A stretch of 64,000 nucleotides of DNA from Bradyrhizobium ontarionense. GTDB taxonomy: Bacteria > Pseudomonadota > Alphaproteobacteria > Rhizobiales > Xanthobacteraceae. How positions within the stretch are numbered: the stretch's first letter is position 1; each line of letters opens with the position of its first letter. Positions 36,691 to 45,864 of the stretch are shown one piece after another. The notes below the pieces were generated by a model, which saw only the letters and a list, made by a program, of their open reading frames with translations, was not told where the DNA came from and ran no database searches. The stretch is taken from the NCBI RefSeq assembly GCF_021088345.1, contig NZ_CP088156.1, forward strand, positions 1,798,001 through 1,862,000. The letters are read 5' to 3'. The position numbers were made by a program, and so were the translations under genes.

Positions 36691-37674
36691 CTATTCGTTG
36701 TTGGCAGCCGGTTCCGCGGCGTCAGGCGCCGCCTGCGTCGCGGGAGCCGCCGGTTTCGGCTTGGGCGCCGCCGCCTTCTTGGCCGGGGCCTGGGCGTGGC
36801 TGGCGGCGACCGTCGGCGGCGGGGCCGGCGCTGGCGCAGGAGGCGCAGGCGCGGCCTGGGTCGCCGGCTTCGGCGCGGCCGAGCGCGTCGAGGCCGTTGG
36901 CTCCGGCGACATGATGCTCACGGGCGGGGTATTCGCGGAGCTCGGAAACTCGGCATTGGTCGGCTTGCCGGGCGGCGCGGACGGCGCCAGTCCCGCAAAG
37001 GTTCCGGTCGCTGGCTGCGCCTGGGACGGCGGCGCATTCCACTGCGACGCGTAGCGCGTCACCAGCCCCTCATAGGTCCGGCCTTCCATGTTGTTGACCA
37101 GTTGCTGGCGATCGGCCACCGCCCGGAACATCACGCAATCCGTGGGCGTACAGCGGTCGCGCGTCAGCAACACGTAGGCCATCAGCCCGTAGCGGTCGCG
37201 CTCCACGGCGCGGCGCAACGCCAGCAGCTCCGCAGTCATCACCTTGTTGGCGGCCGCGATGTCCCCCACCTGAGACAGGCGGCTCAGCATGCCCGCGGCA
37301 TAGCTCACCGCAGCCGCGGTCATCTCCGCCGAGCCGAACAGGCCCTTCTCGCAGTTCGACAGCACCAGATCGCCGGCCAGATCATCCACGCAGGCCAAGG
37401 CGGGGGGAGAGAAGCTGACCGAGGCGGTCGTCGCGGGATCACCGCCGGCGCCGCGCTGGCCGGGGTCCTGGCTCCGCAAGATCGACGCGACCGCAATCCC
37501 GACCCCCAGCAAGGTAATCACGGTGAGGGCGCCGTTTGCGACCGACTTCTCGGCCCTGATGAGCGTGATCAGCACGATCAGCGCAAAAAAGCTCGCAGCC
37601 GCGACGGTGAGCCACATCGGAAAGGCCGGTGAGTTCAGGAGCTGGTCGAACGAGGTGGGCCAGGTCGAGTTCAT
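36691..37674 (-). CDS. membrane protein with Pro/Ala/Lys-rich C-terminus (hypothetical)
   Basis: This 327-residue protein has two membrane spans near the N-terminus (about residues 19-39 and 46-64), then a conserved soluble domain containing CVDDLAGDLVLSNCEKGLFGS and RDRCTPTDCVMFRAV with four cysteines. Roughly the last 110 residues are low-complexity Pro/Ala/Lys/Thr. I do not recognise a named family, though the form is common in Bradyrhizobium. The tail may span the periplasm or contact DNA or cell wall; this is not resolved. Confidence 0.7.
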   Translation of the reverse strand: MNSTWPTSFDQLLNSPAFPMWLTVAAASFFALIVLITLIRAEKSVANGALTVITLLGVGIAVASILRSQDPGQRGAGGDPATTASVSFSPPALACVDDLAGDLVLSNCEKGLFGSAEMTAAAVSYAAGMLSRLSQVGDIAAANKVMTAELLALRRAVERDRYGLMAYVLLTRDRCTPTDCVMFRAVADRQQLVNNMEGRTYEGLVTRYASQWNAPPSQAQPATGTFAGLAPSAPPGKPTNAEFPSSANTPPVSIMSPEPTASTRSAAPKPATQAAPAPPAPAPAPPPTVAASHAQAPAKKAAAPKPKPAAPATQAAPDAAEPAANNE

Positions 37675-37977
37675 GCGCACTGATTCCTGACGACGAGGGC
37701 CGACGAGGACGACCATGAGAGCGCCCGGCCATGGGACGTCCGTGAAACGATCGTCAAATCCAAATGATCACCCAATCCATAGCCGCCCCATCCCCGACAA
37801 TAAGACGATTCCATGTACCAGCGGACACAGGATGGTGCCGAGCTACCCGCTATCCCCAAGAGGGATCGCGCAGCATTCGCGCTCATCCGTTGCGCCACGG
37901 CTCTCGCCCTCGTGGCAGCTGGCAGTCTCCGTCGTCGACATCTGACCGGCCGCGTCCGCCGACCCGGCAGGCCGTCT
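37675..37977. other. intergenic region, no gene seen
   Basis: The 303 nt between the membrane protein start and the downstream small gene show no ORF with convincing codon use and no RNA-like structure that I could identify. Confidence 0.4.
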
Positions 37978-38196
37978 TCAAGACAAGGCCAATTGGCTTT
38001 CCCTGGCAACCCGCTCAAAGGCCTCCGTCGAGCTTTTGATCCGGTATTGGCAATCGTCTCCTTCCGTCGGAAGCTGGCGGATGATCTCGTAGGTGCCGTT
38101 GGCTGCCGGACGCGAGACGTTGCTCGCGGTGAAATAGACAATCGTCCCAATGGGGAACTTGTGTTTCAACGCCCTCTCCTGCTCGTATGCCGGCAA
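37978..38196 (-). CDS. small conserved hypothetical protein
   Basis: This 72-residue protein contains HKFPIGTIVYFTAS, then RPAANGTYEIIRQLPTEGDD and CQYRIKSSTEAFERVARESQL. I recall similar short proteins from Bradyrhizobium, with an SH3-like look (a basic, beta-rich core for reading another macromolecule). Function unknown. It may start a few codons later at a TTG. It is isolated, with no operon partner. Confidence 0.65.
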   Translation of the reverse strand: MPAYEQERALKHKFPIGTIVYFTASNVSRPAANGTYEIIRQLPTEGDDCQYRIKSSTEAFERVARESQLALS

Positions 38197-38374
38197 GAGC
38201 CCCTGGTCCCGCTGCCCGGGCCGGCGAGTCTTTAATAAATGTCACGTCTATAGCATGCCGCCGCCCTCCCTGACCAGCGGCCTCGCGACATGGCAAACGC
38301 CCAATCGTCAAGAGAGTTCAACAGGATAGGGCCTCAAAATCGTTTCCCGGGCGGTCCGCCGCCAGCCGCGATCG

Positions 38375-38743
38375 TCAGGCGTTGTGCGGCAGCTTGCCGT
38401 CGGGGCTCGCATGGTCGATTGCGCGCGGAAGCTGCTCGGCAAGGATCTGGGACAGCTGATCGATCGGAACGTTGAACTTCGCCGCGAGCTGCCGGACCAT
38501 GTCGCTGCCGAGCACCTGCTGGAGCTGCTCCGCCGAAATCGGGAGATTCTGGCCGTTGCCGAGCCAGGATTTGACCTCGGCGCCGAGACCAGCCTGCTCG
38601 AGCTTGGCAACGATCGCGTTCAACCCGCCTTGGCCGCCTTGGCCGAAGACCTCGTTCAGCACCGTCGGCAGAACGGCTGCTTCGAGCTGGCCAAGGGCGC
38701 CCCGCAGGGCCGGCGAATTGCGCAACGTATCGAACAGTCCCAT
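38375..38743 (-). CDS. YidB/DUF937-like protein
   Basis: This 122-residue protein begins MGLFDTLRNSPALRGALGQLE and continues with a Gly/Gln-rich turn (EVFGQGGQGGLNAIVAKLEQAGLG), LPISAEQLQQVLGSDMVRQLAA and LPRAIDHASPDG, a YidB-type signature. The function in enteric bacteria is unknown. The frame extends to 38797, but MGLFDTL is the usual start. Confidence 0.82.
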   Translation of the reverse strand: MGLFDTLRNSPALRGALGQLEAAVLPTVLNEVFGQGGQGGLNAIVAKLEQAGLGAEVKSWLGNGQNLPISAEQLQQVLGSDMVRQLAAKFNVPIDQLSQILAEQLPRAIDHASPDGKLPHNA

Positions 38744-38830
38744 GGATGATCTCCGAAGCTGACGAGCTTGCTTGCAACAGGAAGGTCTGAGGTTCACCGC
38801 GTCAAGCGGCGGGGGCGACCGCGATCCCGA

Positions 38831-39484
38831 TCAGACCTTCTCGACCCGGTCGATGATCCAGTCTTCCGCAAGCCCGTCCTTCACCCAGGCGGCAAAGGCC
38901 GGCAGCGCCATCATGGTGTCCATGTAGGCCCGCGTCTCGGCCGCAACAGGAACCGCGAACGTATGGAGCCGCGTGACCACGGGAGCGAACATCGCGTCCG
39001 CCGCACCGAAGCGGCCGAACAGGAACGGACCGCCGTAGCGCACGCGGCAGTCGCGCCAGATCTCCTCGATCCGGGCGATGTTGGCCTTGGCATCCGCGGA
39101 CAGCTCCACCGGCCGGACCGGCCGGTGCAGGTTCATCGGGCATTCATTGCGCAAGGCGGGGAAGCCGGAGTGCATCTCGGCAGAAATCGATCGTGCATGG
39201 GCGCGCGCGCCCGGCTCGCTGGGCCATAGCCCCGCCTGCGGAAAACGCTCGGCAAGATATTCGATGATCGCGAGCGAATCCCACGCGGTGATCACGCCAT
39301 CGACCAGGATCGGCACCTTGCCGGCGGGAGAATGGCTCACGATGCGCGCCTTGTCGGCGGGATCATCCGTGTAGAGCGGGACGACGATCTCCTCGAAGGC
39401 GATGTCGCAGCCGCGCAGCGCCAGCCACGGCCGCATCGACCAGGAGGAATAGTTCTTGTTGCCGATCACCAGCTTCAGGGTCAT
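38831..39484 (-). CDS. glutathione S-transferase family protein
   Basis: This 217-residue protein has an N-terminal thioredoxin-fold half (LVIGNKNYSSWSMRPWLALRG, PAGKVPILVDG, DSLAIIEYLAERFP) and a C-terminal helical half. The motif IGNKNYSSWSMRPW marks the subgroup that lacks the common Cys/Tyr pattern and uses an early Ser or Asn. It conjugates or isomerises an unknown substrate with glutathione in the cytoplasm. Single gene unit. Confidence 0.88.
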   Translation of the reverse strand: MTLKLVIGNKNYSSWSMRPWLALRGCDIAFEEIVVPLYTDDPADKARIVSHSPAGKVPILVDGVITAWDSLAIIEYLAERFPQAGLWPSEPGARAHARSISAEMHSGFPALRNECPMNLHRPVRPVELSADAKANIARIEEIWRDCRVRYGGPFLFGRFGAADAMFAPVVTRLHTFAVPVAAETRAYMDTMMALPAFAAWVKDGLAEDWIIDRVEKV

Positions 39485-39627
39485 GTCGGACCATCTCCGT
39501 ATTCAAGGCGTGGGCCGGCCGCTCGATCTCGACCATCAGCCCATGTCGTCGGCGACGCATACAGGATGACGGGCCGGTGCGTCGACAGCCATGCGACAAT
39601 GCGACGGACCGCTTGGCATACGCACAA

Positions 39628-40527
39628 TCAGCCGCCGAAATCCTGCGGTCTGAACGACATCTCCAGCACCTTCCACTCTCCATAGCGGTCCGGCGGCAGC
39701 ATCGCATAAGGTTGGCAGGCCTCCAGCGCGGCGACCACGCTTTGCTTGAGTTGCAGCGCTTTCTCTGCCTTTTCCGGATCGGAAGGTCCGCCGAGCAGCT
39801 CCGGCTCCGCCGCAAGTCGGCCGTCGGGCCTGATTGCGAGGACGAGTTTCACGAAGACATCGTCTGAACGTGACAGCGAGGCCGGAAGGTGGGCGCAGGT
39901 CCTGAAGCGCTGACGGAGCGCAGCGTCCAGATCTCCCGCCAACGCCTTCGTCGCGTTCGACCCGACCTCCTTGTCGTCTGGACCGATGCCGGTCGGCAGC
40001 GGCGCCAGCGGCTCAGGCAGCCCAAGCCGCACGCCGTATTTCACCGTGATGTCCGGCTCGGGGGGGACATAGCTCGGTGCTGGAACCGGGGTGGGCGTCG
40101 GCACCGCCCTGGCGACAGACTTAGCGTCTGACTTGGCGTCGGACTTGGCGGCGGACTTCGCCGCCGCTTTCGGCGATGGCACGGGCGACGGCTGCTGCGC
40201 CGGCGCTGGTGAAGGAGACGGGGACGGCGGTTTCGACGTCTCCTTGGCCTCCTGCGACGGCTGCGGAATCGGCGGCGGCGCAGCGGCTGCCGGTGACGGA
40301 CTCGGTGCCGGCTGCGGCAGCGTCAGCTCGGGCGACGGGGACGGCGTGGCGACAGGATCCGGCGTCTTCTGGGGCTCGTCGGCGTCGACGATGTCGACCG
40401 CAACCTCGTCAGGTCTCGGGATGTCGTAAGGGCGCACCGTGGTCGAGACCACGATCCCGCCGGCGATCAGAAAATGCGCGAGCACGGATGCGGCGATGCC
40501 CCAACGTATGAACTGCCAACGTTCCAT
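39628..40527 (-). CDS. TolA/TonB-like envelope protein
   Basis: This 299-residue protein has a single N-terminal membrane anchor (residues 9-28, GIAASVLAHFLIAGGIVVST), a long Pro/Ser/Ala/Lys-rich region with repeated SDAK units (about residues 50-150) that could span the periplasm, and a globular C-terminal part (LDAALRQRFRTCAHLPAS, AALEACQPYAMLP) with two cysteines. It resembles TolA-type proteins. No tolB, tolQ or tolR is adjacent, so it may be an orphan paralogue. Confidence 0.75.
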   Translation of the reverse strand: MERWQFIRWGIAASVLAHFLIAGGIVVSTTVRPYDIPRPDEVAVDIVDADEPQKTPDPVATPSPSPELTLPQPAPSPSPAAAAPPPIPQPSQEAKETSKPPSPSPSPAPAQQPSPVPSPKAAAKSAAKSDAKSDAKSVARAVPTPTPVPAPSYVPPEPDITVKYGVRLGLPEPLAPLPTGIGPDDKEVGSNATKALAGDLDAALRQRFRTCAHLPASLSRSDDVFVKLVLAIRPDGRLAAEPELLGGPSDPEKAEKALQLKQSVVAALEACQPYAMLPPDRYGEWKVLEMSFRPQDFGG

Positions 40528-40656
40528 GCTGCTTCATTGCGCCCGCTCGCGGCCTGACGCGCGCGGCCCGGCCGTTGTCGCGGCGATCATCGCCACGGGG
40601 TGGGCGCGGGCCACCTGCCCGCTCCGACCACTCTAGCATAGCGGCACGGGCCACCC

Positions 40657-41475
40657 TCAATCCCATTTCGGCGCGAAGGCGAAGCTCGTCATCCGCCCCT
40701 CCGGACTGTGCATCGCGAAGATGTCGGCCATGTCCTGTTCGGACAGGGTGAAGTCGAACACGTCCAGGTTCTCGGACAGCCGTTCGATCCGCGACGTGCG
40801 CGGAATCGCAACGACGTTCTGCTGCATCAGCCAACGCAGGCAGATCTGCGCCAGGCTCTTGCCATGGGCACGACCGATCCGCGTCAGCGTCGGATCGTTC
40901 TTGATCTTGCCCTTGGCGATCGGACTGTAGGCGACCAGCGCCAGGCCGTGCCGGGCGCAGGCCTCGCGGATCTTGGTCTGATCGAGATAGGGATGATACT
41001 CGACCTGATTGCACACCAGCGGCTCGGACGATGCCGCCACCGCCTCGTCGAGCAGGGCCACCGTGAAATTTGAGACGCCGATGTGGCGCGTAAGCCCGAG
41101 CGCCTTGGCGTGCGCCAGCGCCCCGAGCGTCTCGGCCAGCGGCACGTGCGAATTCGGCCAATGCAACAGCAGGAGATCGACCTCGGAGACGCGCAGGCGG
41201 ACCAGGCTCTCCTTGGTCGAGCGTTCGAGGTCATGCGGCGCAAAATGCGTCGTCCACACCTTCGTGGTCAGGAACACCTCGTTGCGCCTGACACGGGACG
41301 CGCGCAGGCCCTCGCCGACCTCGTGCTCGTTCTCATAGACCTGCGCGGTGTCGATGTGCCGGTAGCCGAGCGTGAGCGCCTGCTCGACGATCCGGGCGCA
41401 GGTGCGTCCGCGCAATTCCCAGGTTCCCAGACCGAGAGCGGGAATCCTGGCACCATTGGCCTCGATCATCAGCAT
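40657..41475 (-). CDS. aldo/keto reductase
   Basis: This 272-residue TIM-barrel reductase has the AKR tetrad motifs: HIDTAQVYENE (Asp, Tyr), LTTKVWTTHF (Lys) and LLLHWPNSHVPL (His). A late CLRWLMQQNVVAIPRTS gives the NADPH site. The ATG at 41475 has GGAG nine bases upstream; 41469 is another option. It reduces an aldehyde such as methylglyoxal or 2,5-diketogluconate; the actual substrate is not determined. Confidence 0.92.
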   Translation of the reverse strand: MLMIEANGARIPALGLGTWELRGRTCARIVEQALTLGYRHIDTAQVYENEHEVGEGLRASRVRRNEVFLTTKVWTTHFAPHDLERSTKESLVRLRVSEVDLLLLHWPNSHVPLAETLGALAHAKALGLTRHIGVSNFTVALLDEAVAASSEPLVCNQVEYHPYLDQTKIREACARHGLALVAYSPIAKGKIKNDPTLTRIGRAHGKSLAQICLRWLMQQNVVAIPRTSRIERLSENLDVFDFTLSEQDMADIFAMHSPEGRMTSFAFAPKWD

Positions 41476-41550
41476 GGCCGCGCACTCCAGACCGCGTGCA
41501 ACATTATGCACGCCGCACGCTTACCGTGCCACGCGCGCCCGGTTTTTAGC

Positions 41551-41841
41551 TTAAGTCTTAGCTAAGGCCGCAAACACGGTATCGGGTGCGTGGGCGATCA
41601 CGGTCAGCAAGGCGCGCGCCGGGCCGCGCGGCATGCGCTTGCCCTGCTCCCAGTTGCGGATGGTCTCGACCGGCACGCCGAGCTTGGCGGCGAATTCCTG
41701 CTGGGTCAGGTGCGCCCGGCGCCTGAGATCGCGCACTTCGAGAGGGTCCGGTGCAGCGCCGGCCGCGGGGGCCAGCGGAAATTCCTGGCCGTCACGCAGC
41801 TCAACGATCCGTCCATCTGCCTTCAGCCGCAAGCGTTGCAT
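41551..41841 (-). CDS. XRE-family helix-turn-helix protein (antitoxin-like)
   Basis: This 96-residue protein has a short N-terminal segment (MQRLRLKADGRIVELRDGQ) and an HTH of the HigA/XRE kind: VRDLRRRAHLTQQEFAAKLG then VPVETIRNWEQGKRMPRGPAR. The size suits antitoxins such as HigA or MqsA. No toxin gene lies beside it, so it is probably a solitary regulator. Confidence 0.82.
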   Translation of the reverse strand: MQRLRLKADGRIVELRDGQEFPLAPAAGAAPDPLEVRDLRRRAHLTQQEFAAKLGVPVETIRNWEQGKRMPRGPARALLTVIAHAPDTVFAALAKT

Positions 41842-41922
41842 GGTCCGACTCCGTCTCGCGACGCACTCTGGCCGAACCGCGTTAAGGCCGGATTAACGAT
41901 ATAAGTCGTTCAGGCGCCGGGG

Positions 41923-43341
41923 TTATTTCAAGCCGAACCAGAGCGTCGCAATGCCGAGGAAGGAGAAGAAGCCGACCACGTCGGTCACCGTGGTCACAAA
42001 GGTTCCGGAGGCCACCGCGGGATCGGCGTGCACCCGTTCGAGCACCATCGGGATCAGGATGCCGCCGAGGGCGCCGGCCACGAGGTTCGACATGATGGCT
42101 AGGCCGATCACGACGCCGAGCCCGGGGGTCTTGAACCAGGCCACCGCGGCGATGCCGGTGATGAGCGCGAAGGCGATGCCGTTGACGAGCCCGACCAGCG
42201 CTTCGCGCATCACCACGCGCGTCGCGTTGTTCGGTCCGAGCTCGCGCGTCGCCAGCGCGCGCACGGCGACCGTCATGGTCTGCGTCGCAGCGTTGCCGCC
42301 CTGGCTCGCGACGATCGGCGCGAGCACGGCGAGCGCCACCATCTGCTCGAGCTGTCCCTCGAACAGGCCGAGCACCGAGGAGGCCAGGAAGGCGGTGGCA
42401 AGATTGATCAGGAGCCAGTTGAAGCGGCCCTTGGCGATGGTCCAGACGCTGTCGGAGAGTTCCTCGTCGCGCGACACGCCGCCGACCGCCTTGAAATCCT
42501 CGTCCGCCTCCTCCTCGATGACGTCGACGATGTCGTCGATCGTGATGACGCCGACCAGCCGGTTCTCGGCATCGACGACGGGAGCCGCGACGAGATTGTA
42601 CTTGCCGAACAGCCGCGCCACCTCGGCAAGATCGTCGGCGACGGTGACGCGGCGGCGGTCCTCGTCGATCAGGTCCGTGAGCGGAACCGGGCGGCGGGAC
42701 CGCAACAGCGCATCGAGCGTCACCGCGCCCTGCCAGTGCCTGAAATCATCGACCGCGTAGATCTCGTAGAACCGCTCCGGCAGATCCGCGGTCTCGCGCA
42801 TGTAGTCGATCGCCTGGCCGACCGTCCAGGCCGGCGGAACCGCGATGAATTCGCTCTGCATGCGCCGGCCGGCGGAGCCTTCGGGGTAATCGAGGCTGCG
42901 TTCGAGGACGTGGCGTTCCGACGGCGGCAGGCGTTCGAGGATCTCCTCCTTGTCCTGTTCGTCCAGGCCTTGCAGGAGTTCGACGGCGTCGTCGGACTCC
43001 AGCTCGCGGACGCCCTCGGCGACGGTGGCAGGCTCGAGCTCTTCGAGGATCTCCTCGCGGACGGCGTCGTCGACCTCGTTCAACGCGGAAAAATCGAAGT
43101 CGGTTCCGGTCAGTTCGACCAGGCGGACCCGATCCTCCGGCGCAAGCGCAGCGATCAGGTCGCCGAGGTCCGCCTCGTGCAGCTCGGCGACCTCGGCGCG
43201 CAGGAACGCCTCATCCTCGGCGGCAATAGCGGCCGTGATGGTCTCGATGAATTCCGGGCGGATCTCACCGGAGTCCGTGCGCATCGCCGCGCGATCGAGT
43301 AGAGTTGGATCGGCATGGGCAACGTCCGACGTCTGGTTCAT
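41923..43341 (-). CDS. mgtE: magnesium transporter MgtE
   Basis: This 472-residue protein has the MgtE layout: an N-terminal helical domain (LHEADLGDLIAALAPEDRVRLVELTGTDF, split in this note), two CBS domains (SRRPVPLTDLIDEDRRRVTVADDL; VVDAENRLVGVITIDDIVDVI) and a C-terminal five-span channel (LLINLATAFLASSVLGLFEG; VASQGGNAATQTMTVAVRAL). The cytosolic domains close the pore when Mg2+ is abundant. An upstream frame to 43521 is unconserved; the ATG at 43341 is preferred. No M-box riboswitch is seen upstream. Confidence 0.95.
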   Translation of the reverse strand: MNQTSDVAHADPTLLDRAAMRTDSGEIRPEFIETITAAIAAEDEAFLRAEVAELHEADLGDLIAALAPEDRVRLVELTGTDFDFSALNEVDDAVREEILEELEPATVAEGVRELESDDAVELLQGLDEQDKEEILERLPPSERHVLERSLDYPEGSAGRRMQSEFIAVPPAWTVGQAIDYMRETADLPERFYEIYAVDDFRHWQGAVTLDALLRSRRPVPLTDLIDEDRRRVTVADDLAEVARLFGKYNLVAAPVVDAENRLVGVITIDDIVDVIEEEADEDFKAVGGVSRDEELSDSVWTIAKGRFNWLLINLATAFLASSVLGLFEGQLEQMVALAVLAPIVASQGGNAATQTMTVAVRALATRELGPNNATRVVMREALVGLVNGIAFALITGIAAVAWFKTPGLGVVIGLAIMSNLVAGALGGILIPMVLERVHADPAVASGTFVTTVTDVVGFFSFLGIATLWFGLK

Positions 43342-43433
43342 GACGTGCCTCGTGAGCCTGATTTCAGAGCAACTGGTCTGATTTGGACTTTCACGCATTA
43401 CATAATCGGCAACAGCGAGCGCAACGGGAAAAG

Positions 43434-44273
43434 ATGCGTCTGATCCGGCTGATGACGGGATGGGTAAACGCAGCCGGCCTCGCGGCCGCGCTGCTCGCTG
43501 CGCACGGCGCATTTGCCGCACCGGCCGGCTGTCCGCGCGAAGGCACGCTCGGCACCTCGCGCGTCCTGAGCGTGGATCCGAAGCAGTATCCGCGTGTCGG
43601 CCTCAAGAGCTTTCCCGATACGCTGCCGCTGCACGATGGCGAGGTGGTGCTGACCTTCGATGACGGTCCCTCGCCGCCGATGACCAACAAGGTGCTCGCA
43701 GCGCTCGCCAGGGAATGCGTGCGCGCGACCTTCTTCCTCGTCGGCCAGCCGGCCTCGGGCCGTGCGGCGCTGGTGCGGCGGATCGCGGCCGAAGGCCACA
43801 CCGTCGGCCATCACAGCTTCACCCATGCGCATCTCGCGCACATCACTCCTGAGCAGGCGGTCGAGGAGATCGATCGCGGCATCGCCGCCGACGAGATGGC
43901 GCTCAACGGCGTCGAGACCACGACGCCGTCGACGCCGTTCTTCCGCTTCCCCTATTTCGAATCGACACCGGCTGAGCTCGATCTGCTGCAGTCGCGCGGC
44001 ATCGCCGTGTTCGGCACCGATTTCTGGGCCAGCGACTGGAACCCGATGTCGCCGCAGCAGACGCTGAAGCTGCTCACGAGCCGACTGAACCAGGCGCGCA
44101 AGGGCATCATCCTGCTGCACGATCCGCAGCCGCGCACGGTCGCCATGTTGCCGTCGTTCCTGCGCTATCTCAGGGATCACGGATACCGCGTGGTCCATGT
44201 GGTTCCAGCCAAGCCGGAACAGCACAGCGAGAGCCCTGCCGGCGCGGCGGTGACGCCGCACGAAGGTGGTTAA
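43434..44273 (+). CDS. polysaccharide deacetylase, NodB family (paralogue 1)
   Basis: This is a 279-residue secreted CE4 esterase with a signal peptide (residues 1-28, ending AHGAFA-AP). All five NodB motifs are intact: TFDDGPS (motif 1), HHSFTHAH (motif 2, metal His pair), FFRFPYF (motif 3), DFWASDWNP (motif 4) and IILLHDPQ (motif 5). It should remove acetyl groups from N-acetylated glycan in the periplasm, perhaps peptidoglycan or an exopolysaccharide. A similar gene follows on the same strand 241 nt downstream. Confidence 0.9.
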   Translation: MRLIRLMTGWVNAAGLAAALLAAHGAFAAPAGCPREGTLGTSRVLSVDPKQYPRVGLKSFPDTLPLHDGEVVLTFDDGPSPPMTNKVLAALARECVRATFFLVGQPASGRAALVRRIAAEGHTVGHHSFTHAHLAHITPEQAVEEIDRGIAADEMALNGVETTTPSTPFFRFPYFESTPAELDLLQSRGIAVFGTDFWASDWNPMSPQQTLKLLTSRLNQARKGIILLHDPQPRTVAMLPSFLRYLRDHGYRVVHVVPAKPEQHSESPAGAAVTPHEGG

Positions 44274-44514
44274 TCGGCCGTTCAGGGCCTATGTTTAGCT
44301 TGACTGTCGCTCCTACGGCGAATCGCTTCTCTTGCAATCCGGCAACAGCCGTGGGCAAACCGGAACGCGGGTTGATGTCATGTCGCAGCGCTCGAACATC
44401 CCTGCTATGCCTTGTTGGTCGCTTGCCCGGCTGCGTGGCGGCGACACATCATGGACCATGGAACAGCTGGGCCGAAACGAGCCCGGCCATTGATAGAGAA
44501 ATGTAGGCAGCGTG

Positions 44515-45765
44515 ATGCGTGATCGCGGGTGGGCTTGCGTCGGACGGCCATCATGGCTCGTGTTGCTGCTGGGCGCCCTCGCAGGCCTCGGGTCGAGCGT
44601 CGGATCATCACGCGCAGCGGAGGCCGATTGTCCCGGCCATCCCAACGCGCTCGGCACATCCAGGACTCTGGTCGTCGACCCGCACGAGCATCCGCGTCTC
44701 GGCGCGATGCAGTACAAGGAGACGCTGCCGCTTCGGGATCACGAGGTTGTGCTCACCTTCGACGACGGGCCGCTGCCGAAATACAGCAACCAGATTCTGA
44801 AGATCCTCGCCGACCAATGCGTCAAGGCGACGTTCTTCACGATTGGCCGCCAGGCCAAGGCCGATCCCGAAGGCGTGCGGAAGCTGGCGGCCGCGGGCCA
44901 CACCATCGGCACGCACAGCCAGAACCACCCGCTGAGCTTCAACCGGATGACACCGGACCAGGTCAAGCCCGAGGTCGATCAGGGCATCGCCTGGACAACG
45001 GCCGCGCTCACCGATCCGTCCGCGCTGTCACCCTTCTTCCGCGTGCCCGGCCTGCTGCGCGGCGACGCCGTCGAGAGCTACGCGGCCTCGCTTGGCCTGC
45101 AGCTCTGGAGCGCAGATTTTCTGGCCGACGACTGGCGCAGCATTTCCGGAGCCAAGGTCCATGAGCTCGCGATCAAGCGGCTGGAGGCGCGCGGCAAGGG
45201 CATCCTGCTGCTGCACGACATCCAGGCGCGCACCGTCGCAGCCCTGCCGAAGATCCTGGCCGAACTGAAAGCCAAGAACTACCGGATCGTGCACGTCGTG
45301 GCTGCCACGCCCGACCGGCCGGCGACGCCGACCGAGCCCGAGGATTGGCTGGTGCACCGGCCGTCGGACGAGACACCGATCGCGCGGTGGCCCGCGATCA
45401 CGCCGACCGACCTCTCCGGCGCCGACACGAACGCCCGTGCCGCGCTGGATGATTTCGGTCATCTGGAGGTGCCGCCTGCGCCCTCGCGCACCGTGCTGAA
45501 GCCGGCATGGCCGCGTCCCGCGATCACCTCGCGGATCGCCAATGCGCCACGCTCCAAAGCTTCGTCTTCGCTCGCCAAGGATTCGCTGGCCAAGGCTTCA
45601 TCGATCGCCAAGGCTCCCGCGCTGCCGGCGCCATCTGGCGATCTGTTCGCCTGGCCGCCGGCCGCGCCGCTGTCGGCGCAGCGGCGCCAGGTCGCCCGCG
45701 CCGAGGGCCCGCCTGCGAAGCAGGCCGCGCGCCCGGTCCGGCTCGCAAGCCTGCGGAAGCGTTGA
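44515..45765 (+). CDS. polysaccharide deacetylase, NodB family (paralogue 2)
   Basis: This 416-residue secreted CE4-type protein parallels paralogue 1 from the mature N-terminus (CP...LGTSR.L.VDP...PR.G) to motif 5. Motifs 1 (TFDDGPL), 2 (GTHSQNHPL), 4 (DFLADDWRS) and 5 (LLLHDIQ) are present. Motif 3 reads FFRVPGL, without the usual Tyr/Phe, so activity or substrate choice may differ. After residue 255 comes an extension of about 160 residues rich in Ala, Pro, Ser and Lys with SLAKDSLAKASSIAKA repeats. The frame allows GTG 44512; ATG 44515 is preferred. Confidence 0.88.
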   Translation: MRDRGWACVGRPSWLVLLLGALAGLGSSVGSSRAAEADCPGHPNALGTSRTLVVDPHEHPRLGAMQYKETLPLRDHEVVLTFDDGPLPKYSNQILKILADQCVKATFFTIGRQAKADPEGVRKLAAAGHTIGTHSQNHPLSFNRMTPDQVKPEVDQGIAWTTAALTDPSALSPFFRVPGLLRGDAVESYAASLGLQLWSADFLADDWRSISGAKVHELAIKRLEARGKGILLLHDIQARTVAALPKILAELKAKNYRIVHVVAATPDRPATPTEPEDWLVHRPSDETPIARWPAITPTDLSGADTNARAALDDFGHLEVPPAPSRTVLKPAWPRPAITSRIANAPRSKASSSLAKDSLAKASSIAKAPALPAPSGDLFAWPPAAPLSAQRRQVARAEGPPAKQAARPVRLASLRKR

Positions 45766-45817
45766 GAATCGAAAGCTCGGCGGTCGCCTGCACGGAACGC
45801 GATGGTCCGCGCTCGTG

Positions 45818-45855
45818 ACTTGCGCACCTTGACCGGACTTGCGCGCCTTGGCCGG
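45818..45855. repeat. 19-bp tandem duplication
   Basis: ACTTGCGCACCTTGACCGG (45818-45836) is followed at once by a copy differing at 2 of 19 positions (45837-45855). It lies in the short gap between convergent genes and ends just before the 45865 stop; it has no coding role that I can see. Confidence 0.6.
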
Positions 45856-45864
45856 CCGGCCTGA

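Noticed and set aside
37813..38235. 140-codon plus-strand ORF
   Set aside because: Arg-rich with no motifs, and it overlaps a better-supported small gene on the minus strand.
41551..41841. HigA-type toxin-antitoxin module
   Set aside because: Only the HTH partner is present; the neighbours are mgtE and an aldo/keto reductase, and no toxin-sized ORF lies adjacent.
43342..43433. M-box or other Mg riboswitch upstream of mgtE
   Set aside because: The 92-nt gap is too short and shows no conserved M-box features.
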